Shown: positions 58,361-64,000 of the stretch, one piece after another
How positions within the stretch are numbered: position 1 is the stretch's first letter
Layout of the letters: each line of letters opens with the position of its first letter
Source of the DNA: Solidesulfovibrio sp.
GTDB taxonomy: Bacteria; Desulfobacterota; Desulfovibrionia; Desulfovibrionales; Desulfovibrionaceae
DNA: 64,000 bases
Direction of reading: 5' to 3'
Assembly (NCBI RefSeq): GCF_038562415.1
Contig: NZ_JBCFBA010000009.1
Location: 104,943 to 168,942, forward strand
Made by a program: the position numbers and the translations under genes
Notes under the pieces: generated by a model
What the model was told of the DNA's origin: nothing
Database searches by the model: none
What the model saw: the letters and a program-made list of their open reading frames with translations, nothing else

Positions 58361-59680
58361 TCAGGGAGCGGGCCGGGAGGCGGCACCTTGCGGCGCCACC
58401 AGCACCCGGTCGATGCGCCGGCCGTCCATGTCCGCGATCTCGAAGGTCGCGCCGTGGGCGGCAAGCGTGTCGCCGATGGCCGGGATGCGGCCCAGGCGGG
58501 TGAGCAGGAAGCCGGCCAGGGTCGCGCCGGCGAATTCCTCCGGCCAGGGCCGGGGCAGGGCCAGCGCCGCCGCCACCTCGTCCATGGGCGTGGCCGCGTC
58601 GATGAAAAACGAGCCGTCCTCCCGCCGCACCACCGAGGGCTCGTCGAAGCCGGCCAGCCCCGGCAAATCGCCCACCAGGTCCTCGAACACGTCCGCCGCC
58701 GTGACCATGCCCACCACGTCGCCGTATTCGTCCACGACCAGGGCCAGGTGCACGCGCGGCGACTGGCGAAACCGCGACAGGATCTCCAGGCCGCGCATGG
58801 TCTCGGGCAAAAAGACCGGCGGCGACAGATGGGCCCTGAGGTTGATCTTGCCGGTACGCAACCGGTCGGCCAGCACGTCCTTGGCCCGCACGATGCCCAA
58901 GACCTCGTCGAAATCGCCGCGCACCACCGGAAAGCGGGTGTGGGGGCTGTCCAGGATCGCGCGGACGATGTCCTCGTCGGCGGCGTCGGCGTCGAGCCGG
59001 CCGATGCGCGAGCGGTGGGTCATGATGACGTCCAGCGGCCGGTCGGTCACGCGCAGCAGCCGCTCCATGATGTCGCGCTCGGCGTGCTCGATGGCCCCGT
59101 GCTTGGCGCCCTCGCGCAGCAGCCCCCGGATGTCCTCCTCGGTCACGGCCGTCTCGCCGTCCTGGGCCAGGCCGAAAAGGCGCAGCAACCCTTGCGTGGC
59201 CAGCCCTAGCGCCCAGACCGCCGGCCGGCTGGCCAGCATCAGGGCGCGCATGACCGGCGCGGCGAGCATGGCCAGCCGTTCGGGCCGGGCCAGGCCCAGG
59301 CGCTTGGGCACCAACTCGCCGAGCACGAGGGTGGCCACGGCGATGGGCACGACCACGCCGGCCAGGGACAGGCCGTGGGCGTAGGGAGCCAGGGCCGGGA
59401 AGGCGTGCAGGTACTCGGCCAGTGCGGCGGCCAGGGTCGCGCCGCCGTAGGCGCTGGCCAGCACGCCGGCCAGGGTGATGCCGATCTGCACGGCCGAGAG
59501 AAACGCCTCGGGCGTTTCCCGAAGCTTCAGGCACAGCCTGGCCCGGGCGTTGCCGGCCCCGGCCAGGGTTTGCAGCCGGGCCTTTCGCGAGGCCACCAGG
59601 GCCATCTCGGCCATGGCGAAAAAGCCGTTGACGAGAATAAGGGCCAGCACGGCCCCGAGTTCCAGCAATATGGCGGTCAT
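58361..59680 (-). CDS. CNNM/CorC family membrane protein with CBS domains
   Basis: 439 residues. The N-terminal DUF21/CNNM domain has about four membrane helices (about 5-25, 58-80, 93-115, 120-140), with GFFAMAEMALVASRKARL and LGELVPKRLGLARPERL as signatures. Two CBS domains follow (about 200-325, VMTHRSRIGRLDAD and VVDEYGDVVGMVTAADVFEDLVGD) and a C-terminal CorC_HlyC domain (about 345-430). Such proteins act in Mg/Co or Na-coupled Mg efflux or in related transport. GGAGACC is upstream of the ATG at 59680. The longer frame to 59803 runs over the toxin-antitoxin operator and is rejected. Confidence 0.92.
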   Translation of the reverse strand: MTAILLELGAVLALILVNGFFAMAEMALVASRKARLQTLAGAGNARARLCLKLRETPEAFLSAVQIGITLAGVLASAYGGATLAAALAEYLHAFPALAPYAHGLSLAGVVVPIAVATLVLGELVPKRLGLARPERLAMLAAPVMRALMLASRPAVWALGLATQGLLRLFGLAQDGETAVTEEDIRGLLREGAKHGAIEHAERDIMERLLRVTDRPLDVIMTHRSRIGRLDADAADEDIVRAILDSPHTRFPVVRGDFDEVLGIVRAKDVLADRLRTGKINLRAHLSPPVFLPETMRGLEILSRFRQSPRVHLALVVDEYGDVVGMVTAADVFEDLVGDLPGLAGFDEPSVVRREDGSFFIDAATPMDEVAAALALPRPWPEEFAGATLAGFLLTRLGRIPAIGDTLAAHGATFEIADMDGRRIDRVLVAPQGAASRPAP

Positions 59681-59774
59681 GAGGTCTCCGATTCGGGCGC
59701 GGGATGCGCCATGCGGCGCACGATAGCATTGCCGGGCGGCCAGGCGAAGGCCTTGACCGGCGGAAAACAAATTT

Positions 59775-59796
59775 ATATTAATATTGATATCGATAT
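59775..59796. promoter_or_regulatory. Twin-palindrome operator of the toxin-antitoxin pair
   Basis: Two perfect 10-base palindromes, ATATTAATAT (59775-59784) and ATATCGATAT (59787-59796), have centres 12 bases apart in an otherwise GC-rich area, 19 bases before the antitoxin ATG. Side-by-side sites at about one helical turn suit cooperative binding of ribbon-helix-helix dimers. Confidence 0.7.
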
Positions 59797-59814
59797 GAAG
59801 CAAGGAGGCGGGCC

Positions 59815-60048
59815 ATGCAGATTTGCATCCATCTGCCCGATGAACTGGCGGGGCGTTTCCGGGCGACCGTCCCGGCCCGCAAGCGCAGTGCCTTTATCGT
59901 CGAGCTCTTGCGCCAGGCCTTGCCGGTGGAGGCGGACCCGCTGTACCGGGCCGCCCTGGACGTGGAGAGCGACGCGGCGCTGGCCGCCGAAATGGACGAT
60001 TGGGATGTGGCGATCGGCGACGGGCTGGGCGGCGATGCGACGCGGTGA
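59815..60048 (+). CDS. Ribbon-helix-helix antitoxin
   Basis: 77 residues. The N-terminal strand-helix-helix pattern MQICIHLPDELAGRFRATVPARKRSAFIVELLRQAL matches CopG/MazE9-type RHH antitoxins; the acidic C-terminal part (VESDAALAAEMDDWDVAIGDGL) is the likely toxin-binding segment. AAGGAGG lies 8 bases upstream of the ATG. The gene overlaps the toxin gene by 14 bases. The twin-palindrome site upstream fits autoregulation. Confidence 0.88.
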   Translation: MQICIHLPDELAGRFRATVPARKRSAFIVELLRQALPVEADPLYRAALDVESDAALAAEMDDWDVAIGDGLGGDATR

Positions 60049-60355
60049 GGTCTGGTGGGTCGATCTCGACCCGACGCGCGGCAGCGAGATACGAAAGCGC
60101 CGGCCCGGCGTGATTGTCAGCGTCGACGCGCTCAACAAGGCCCGGCGCACGGTGGTGGTGGTGCCGCTGTCCACCTCCGCCGCGCCGCGTCCGCCCATCG
60201 TGGTTTCGGTGACCACGGCGGCCGCCGGCAGCGTGGCGGTCTGCGATCAGGTCCGGGCGGTGGACAAGTCGCGGCTGGTGGAGCGCCTGGGCGCGCTTGC
60301 AACCGATGACATGAAGACGCTTTCGGAGTGCTTGTCCGTGGTGCTCGGCTTGTAG
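60035..60355 (+). CDS. MazF/PemK family endoribonuclease toxin
   Basis: 106 residues. RRGEVWWVDLDPTRGSEIRKRRPGVIVS is the MazF/PemK N terminus with the catalytic Arg; RTVVVVPLSTS supplies the Ser/Thr segment and VAVCDQVRAVDKSRL the conserved DQxRxxDKxRL motif. All family catalytic and structural residues appear intact, so the toxin is probably active as a sequence-specific mRNA interferase. The ATG lies within the end of the antitoxin gene. The cut sequence cannot be predicted. Confidence 0.93.
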   Translation: MRRGEVWWVDLDPTRGSEIRKRRPGVIVSVDALNKARRTVVVVPLSTSAAPRPPIVVSVTTAAAGSVAVCDQVRAVDKSRLVERLGALATDDMKTLSECLSVVLGL

Positions 60356-60433
60356 GGGGATGCTCGCCGGGGAGCCCCGCCACGGTGTCCGTGCCGGGCG
60401 GCGGGCCGGGCCCGCGTCGTGACCGAGACGCGT

Positions 60434-60471
60434 CGCCCCCGGTGGCGGCCGTTTCGCCGCGACCGGGGGCG
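60434..60471. terminator. Hairpin between mazF-like gene and gltX
   Basis: CGCCCCCGGT and ACCGGGGGCG are inverted, with an inner GGCGGC/GCCGC stem. It sits between convergent genes and may serve both; only two T residues follow on the plus strand. Confidence 0.55.
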
Positions 60472-60492
60472 TTCTCGAAAGGCGGCCGGCGC

Positions 60493-61887
60493 CTACAGGG
60501 CCAGGGCCCGGTCGAGGCGGGCCAGTACCCGGCGCTTGCCCATGACCTCCATGGTCTCGAACAGCCCCGGGCTGGCCGTGCCGCCGGTGATGGCCACCCG
60601 GATGGGCTGGGCCAGCAGCTTGAACTTCACGCCCTTTTCCTCGATGTAGGCATGCACCGCCCGCTCGATGCTCGGCTGGTCGAAGCAGCACAGCCCGTCG
60701 AGGAGGCCCCGCACGGCCTCAAGGTGGCCGCGCACGTCGTCGGTGAAAAACTTCTTCACCGCCGCCAGGTCGTAGACCAGGTCGTCGGTGCGCGTGACGA
60801 AGCAGGCGGCCTTCTCGGCCATCTCGGCGATGGTCTGGGCGCGCGGCTGCAACAGCGGCACGACCTTTCCCAGGTATTCCAGGTCCTGGGACGGATGGCC
60901 CGCGCGCTCGAGAAACGCATTGACCAGCACCGCCAGCCGCGAGGCCGGGCTCTCCTTGATGTAGTGGGCGTTGAGCCACAACAGCTTGGCCTTGTCGAAA
61001 ACCGCCGCCGAACTGCCCAGGTTGTCGGCGGTGAAAAGCTTGACCAGCTCCTCGCGCGAAAAAATCTCCTGGTCGCCGCAGGCCCAGCCCAGGCGCACCA
61101 GGCCGTTGAGCATGGCCTCGGGCAGGAAGCCCTCGGTCTCGTACTCCATGACCGCCGTGGCCCCGTGGCGCTTGGACAGCTTCTTCTTGTCCGGGCCGAG
61201 GATCATGGGCACGTGGCCGAAGCGGGGCAGGGAAAATCCCAGGGCCCTGTAGATCAGGATCTGGCGCGGCGTGTTGTTTAAGTGGTCGTCGCCCCGGATG
61301 ATGTGCGTCACACCCATGGTGGCGTCGTCCACCACCACGGCCATGTTGTAGGTGGGCGAGCCGTCGGCGCGGCGCAGCACCATGTCGTCGAGCTCGGCGT
61401 TGTCGAAGGAGACCGACCCCTTGACCATGTCGTCGACCACGGTGGCGCCGGTCACCGGGGCCTTGAGGCGCACCACCCGGCCCGGCCCGGGGCCGAGGCC
61501 GGCCTCGCGGCAGCGGCCGGAATATTTCGGCTTGAGCCCCGTGGCCCGGGCCGCCTCGCGCATGGCCTCCACTTCCTCGGGCGAGCAGGAGCACCAGTAG
61601 GCGTGGCCGGATTCCAGCAGCTTGTCGATGTGCGCGTTATAGAGGTCGAAGCGCCGGCTCTGGTAGGTGATCTCGCCGTCGTGGGAAAGCCCCAGCCACT
61701 CCATGGCGTCGAGGATCGACCGGGTCATGTCGGCGTTGGAGCGCTGCAGGTCCGTGTCCTCGATGCGCAGCAGGAATTTGCCGCCGAAGTGGCGGGCCAG
61801 CAGCCAGTTGAAGATGGCCGTGCGCGCGCCGCCGATATGCAGGTAGCCCGTGGGGCTCGGGGCGAAGCGGGTGACGATGGTGCTCAT
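60493..61887 (-). CDS. gltX: Glutamyl-tRNA synthetase
   Basis: 464 residues. HIGH-type motif in FAPSPTGYLHIGGARTAIFNWL, RIEDTDLQRS, and the KMSKS-equivalent KKKLSKRHGA. A Cys-containing YWCSCSPEE zinc-like insert is present. It charges tRNA-Glu, and in organisms lacking GlnRS also tRNA-Gln. I started at 61887 (MSTIVTRFAPSP); the longer frame to 62253 overlaps the NifU-like gene. It ends at the hairpin next to the toxin gene. Confidence 0.97.
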   Translation of the reverse strand: MSTIVTRFAPSPTGYLHIGGARTAIFNWLLARHFGGKFLLRIEDTDLQRSNADMTRSILDAMEWLGLSHDGEITYQSRRFDLYNAHIDKLLESGHAYWCSCSPEEVEAMREAARATGLKPKYSGRCREAGLGPGPGRVVRLKAPVTGATVVDDMVKGSVSFDNAELDDMVLRRADGSPTYNMAVVVDDATMGVTHIIRGDDHLNNTPRQILIYRALGFSLPRFGHVPMILGPDKKKLSKRHGATAVMEYETEGFLPEAMLNGLVRLGWACGDQEIFSREELVKLFTADNLGSSAAVFDKAKLLWLNAHYIKESPASRLAVLVNAFLERAGHPSQDLEYLGKVVPLLQPRAQTIAEMAEKAACFVTRTDDLVYDLAAVKKFFTDDVRGHLEAVRGLLDGLCCFDQPSIERAVHAYIEEKGVKFKLLAQPIRVAITGGTASPGLFETMEVMGKRRVLARLDRALAL

Positions 61888-61994
61888 GGGTGGGGCTCCG
61901 AAGCGCAAAAAGGGAGCTCCTGGCGGAACTCCCGAAATGACGCGGGTTGACCGGGCCGGCGGCGCCCGCCCGGCATGGACGATGGCGGCCGGGG

Positions 61995-62216
61995 CTAGAC
62001 CGCTTCCACGGCCGTAAGGCCCGGCACTTCCTGTTTGAGGATGCGCTCGACGCCGTTTTTCAGCGTCATCTGCGACATGGGGCAGCCCTTGCAGGCCCCG
62101 GTCAGGCGCACCCGGGCAATGCCCGTCTCCGTCACCTCGACCAGTTCCACGTCGCCGCCGTCGGCCTGCAGGGCCGGGCGGATCTTGCCCAGCGCGGCTT
62201 CGATCTGCTCTCGCAT
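61995..62216 (-). CDS. NifU C-terminal domain protein (Nfu-type Fe-S scaffold/carrier)
   Basis: 73 residues, a stand-alone NifU C-terminal (Nfu) domain: IRPALQADGGDVELVEV and the cluster-binding GACKGCPMSQMTLKNGVERIL with CxxC. A dimer would hold one 4Fe-4S cluster between two CxxC sites and deliver it to targets. GGAGC precedes the ATG. It lies 107 bases upstream of gltX on the same strand. Confidence 0.93.
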   Translation of the reverse strand: MREQIEAALGKIRPALQADGGDVELVEVTETGIARVRLTGACKGCPMSQMTLKNGVERILKQEVPGLTAVEAV

Positions 62217-62410
62217 CGTCACGCTCCTTCGGCCCGTGGCGACAAGCGGCCAAGGCCTTGGGGCCGGGAGGTAGCGCCTTTGCCTCCCGTCGTCAACCGC
62301 CGCCGGGCGCCGGCCGGGACGTCCGGCGGGGATGGGCAAAGTGGCCAAGGCATGCTAGAGGGCGGGCAACCCGACATGCCCGGCGGCGCAGCCGGGGATG
62401 GAGTGCACGG

Positions 62411-63757
62411 ATGCTGAAAAAAATCGTCTCGTTGGTCCTCTTTTTCTCGCTTTTCCTGGCGATGCTCACCGCCCTGGTCGTCTTCATCGCCCCGGCGGAC
62501 CGGGTGGCGTCGTGGTCCAATTGGACGTTCCTGGGCCTGTCCCTGGCCCATTGGCAAGGCGCCCACCTGGGCATGGGCCTGCTTTTGCTCGTGGCCGGCC
62601 TGGTGCATCTGGCCTGCAACTGGGACGGGCTGCTCGACCACCTGCGCGACGACGACGGCGCGGTGGTCATCTTCACACGCCCCTTTTTCGCCGGGGCCAT
62701 CCTGACCCTGGCCGTGTTCGTCTGGGCCCTGGCCGACCTGCCGCCCGTGCGCCAGTTCGTGGCCGTCTCCCAATACCTCAAGGAACGGGCCGTGGACACC
62801 TACGGCGAGCCGCCCTACGCCCTGGCCGAGCGCTCGACCCTGGAAGACCTGGCCCGGCGCATGGGCATGGACGGCGACAAGGCCCTGGCCCTGCTGCGGC
62901 TTAAAAACATCAAGGCCGAAAACGCCTCCCTGACCCTGGCCGAAATCGCCCGTCAAAACGGCGTGGCCCCGGGCGGCGTCTTCGAGGCCCTCAAAATGGT
63001 CCAGGAGCCTTCCGGCGGTTCGCCGGCCGGCCTGCCCAAGGACCCGCCGCCGGGCCTGGGGCGACGCAAGCTGTCGGACATCTGCGAGGAATACGGCCTG
63101 GACCAGCCGGCGGTCATGGGCCGGCTGCAAGCCGCCGGGTTCAAGGCCCAGCCCGCCTGGACCCTGACCGAGGTGGCCAAGGCCAACAACGTGCTGCCCA
63201 TCGCCGTCTACGAGGCCCTGCGCGGCGACAAGCCCATGACCCCGGTCGTGGTGGAGCCCGCCCCGGCCGCCGTGACCGTCGAACCGGCCGCCCCGCAAGC
63301 CCCGGCCGCCACGCCGCCAACGCCCCAGCCGCAACCGGCCGCTCCCCAGGCGCCCACGCACGCCACTCCGGCCCAGCCCGCGCCCCTGGCCCAGCCGCCC
63401 CTGGCGACCACCCCGGCCCAGCCCACGGCCCAACCCGGCTACACGCCGCCGTCGCCCGGTTACGCCCCGGCCCAGCCGGGCTACGCCCCAGCCCAGCCCG
63501 CCGTCGGCCAGCCGACCCCGGCCGCCCCCCAGGTCCAACTGCCGCATGGGGCCAACCTGCCCACCACGCCGCCGCCGGGCCTGGAAAAAATGATGCTCCA
63601 GACCTTCTGTCGCGAATACGACATCCCGTTGTCCGCGGCCGTGCAACGCCTGGCCCGGCATCATATCACCGCCTTCGGCGACATGACCTTCACCGAGCTG
63701 GCCCTGGAAAACAACCGCTCGCCCGCCGACATCATGCACCTCATCGTCGGCCAGTAG
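62411..63757 (+). CDS. DUF4405 membrane protein with three repeated soluble modules
   Basis: 448 residues. Three membrane helices (about 5-27, 50-68, 90-112) form a DUF4405 domain with several His (47, 52, 66, 77) in and beside helix 2 that could bind heme. Then come three related modules of about 60 residues: 138-197 (STLEDLARRMGMDGDKALALLRLKNI, ending TLAEIARQNGVAPGGVFEAL), 211-272 (PPPGLGRRKLSDICEEYGL, TLTEVAKANNVLPIAVYEAL) and 387-447 (PPPGLEKMMLQTFCREYDI, TFTELALENNRSPADIMHLI). Between modules 2 and 3 is a 110-residue Pro/Ala/Gln linker with YAPAQPGYAPAQP repeats. The ATG at 62411 was chosen because the upstream frame overlaps the NifU leader. Function unknown; module 2 to 3 spacing suggests a flexible tether. 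Confidence 0.8.
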   Translation: MLKKIVSLVLFFSLFLAMLTALVVFIAPADRVASWSNWTFLGLSLAHWQGAHLGMGLLLLVAGLVHLACNWDGLLDHLRDDDGAVVIFTRPFFAGAILTLAVFVWALADLPPVRQFVAVSQYLKERAVDTYGEPPYALAERSTLEDLARRMGMDGDKALALLRLKNIKAENASLTLAEIARQNGVAPGGVFEALKMVQEPSGGSPAGLPKDPPPGLGRRKLSDICEEYGLDQPAVMGRLQAAGFKAQPAWTLTEVAKANNVLPIAVYEALRGDKPMTPVVVEPAPAAVTVEPAAPQAPAATPPTPQPQPAAPQAPTHATPAQPAPLAQPPLATTPAQPTAQPGYTPPSPGYAPAQPGYAPAQPAVGQPTPAAPQVQLPHGANLPTTPPPGLEKMMLQTFCREYDIPLSAAVQRLARHHITAFGDMTFTELALENNRSPADIMHLIVGQ

Positions 63758-63761
63758 CCGC

Positions 63762-63866
63762 CGGGAGGGGCGTCGCCCCCTCCCGGACCCACCCCACCGG
63801 GGCGTTGCCCCAGACCCCACCGGGGCGTTGCCCCGGACCCCACCGGGGGGCGTGACGCCCCCCAGG
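63762..63866. repeat. GC-rich tandem and inverted repeats after the DUF4405 gene
   Basis: A hairpin GGGAGGGGC/GCCCCCTCCC begins the block (63762-63786). It is followed by two 23-base tandem units starting ACCCCACCGGGGCGTTGCCC (63791-63813, 63814-63836; one difference) and a diverged third (63837-63866) containing GGGGGGCGTGACGCCCCCC. Each unit can itself form a GGGGC/GCCCC hairpin. The style (GGGG-N5-CCCC followed by GGACCC or AGACCC) recalls the repeats at 9749 and 20041. Confidence 0.75.
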
Positions 63867-63946
63867 CCCCCCCGTCGGCTTTGGTGGGCGAGAGAAGCGC
63901 CGGTCACCGGAAGGGCATGGCGCGCGCGGCGCGAAGATGCGAGGCC

Positions 63947-64000
63947 GGGATTTGGCCTTCGATGCCGCCGCTGTCGCGGCAGGCTCGAAGGCCAAATCCC
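63947..64000. repeat. Long inverted repeat at the right edge
   Basis: GGGATTTGGCCTTCGA (63947-63962) and TCGAAGGCCAAATCCC (63985-64000) are exact inverted copies. Inside them TGCCGC (63963-63968) pairs with GCGGCA (63976-63981), with a 3-base bulge. The arm may continue outside the window. There is no T tract. It could be a terminator or recombination site of a gene beyond the edge. Confidence 0.6.

Noticed and set aside
62219..63907. Gly/Arg-rich minus-strand frame opposite the DUF4405 gene
   Set aside because: Low-complexity shadow of the Pro/Ala/Gln linker.

Overview
The window is a gene-dense, very GC-rich bacterial chromosome segment with strong third-position G/C. Gene content and order (sensory and c-di-GMP proteins, FeoAB, a yceD-rpmF-plsX-fabH-fabG-acpP-fabF-glyA run, an iron-sulfur flavoprotein/flavin reductase cluster, DUF4405 and DUF1269 proteins) suggest a Desulfovibrionaceae-type sulfate reducer. 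That assignment is inference from gene content, not a database match. No rRNA, tRNA, CRISPR array or complete insertion sequence was recognised.

Layout. 1-9.7 kb: the 3' end of argJ, an HD phosphohydrolase, a YfcE-like phosphoesterase, a soluble protein with a duplicated double-Cache unit, a PpiD-type chaperone, aconitase, a nitroreductase and a YceI protein. 9.7-12.0 kb: a FIST-SpoIIE phosphatase beside the first copy of a long palindromic repeat. 12.1-16.8 kb: a redox cluster on the minus strand (SDR, DsrE-like protein, iron-sulfur flavoprotein, three flavin reductase paralogues, nitroreductase) facing a divergent HxlR regulator. 17.0-20.2 kb: a ZraP-like metal-binding protein, an FMN riboswitch with ribB, a diguanylate cyclase, and the second copy of the palindromic repeat. 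20.2-28.0 kb: an AraC/SBF-like transporter pair, a LysM protein, a TPR lipoprotein, a PAS histidine kinase, a split ThrE-type exporter and an FUSC exporter. 28.0-37.3 kb: an aerotolerance-type operon (DUF58, DUF4381, BatA, BatB-C fusion, BatD, BatE-like), then a PilZ protein and MoxR. 37.4-41.5 kb: an HDOD protein, a PAS histidine kinase and a convergent globin-coupled histidine kinase.

41.6-49.4 kb: DUF1269, an Old Yellow Enzyme family oxidoreductase, GreA, a nucleoside deoxyribosyltransferase-like protein, a small ORF, feoAB with a Fur-type promoter and a separate 30-bp palindrome, and a PAS/HD-GYP protein. 49.3-50.9 kb: an AAA ATPase plus a truncated DUF4276 gene with a markedly AT-rich core, the clearest foreign patch. 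51.1-58.3 kb: the fatty-acid/phospholipid initiation cluster with glyA, L32 and L28. 58.3-64.0 kb: a CorC-type protein, a RHH/MazF toxin-antitoxin pair with twin operator palindromes, gltX, a NifU-like protein, and a DUF4405 protein with a threefold repeated soluble module, followed by GC-rich repeats.

Working together: the flavin-enzyme cluster lies next to the FMN-riboswitch ribB gene, so flavin demand and supply are adjacent. At least four genes make, break or plausibly sense c-di-GMP or couple to phosphorelay (GGDEF, HD-GYP, PilZ, HDOD). Three histidine kinases have no response regulator beside them. The best candidates for undescribed biology are the HxlR/triple flavin reductase cluster, the PilZ protein embedded between the Bat genes and MoxR, the mosaic AAA-DUF4276 remnant, and the three-module DUF4405 protein.
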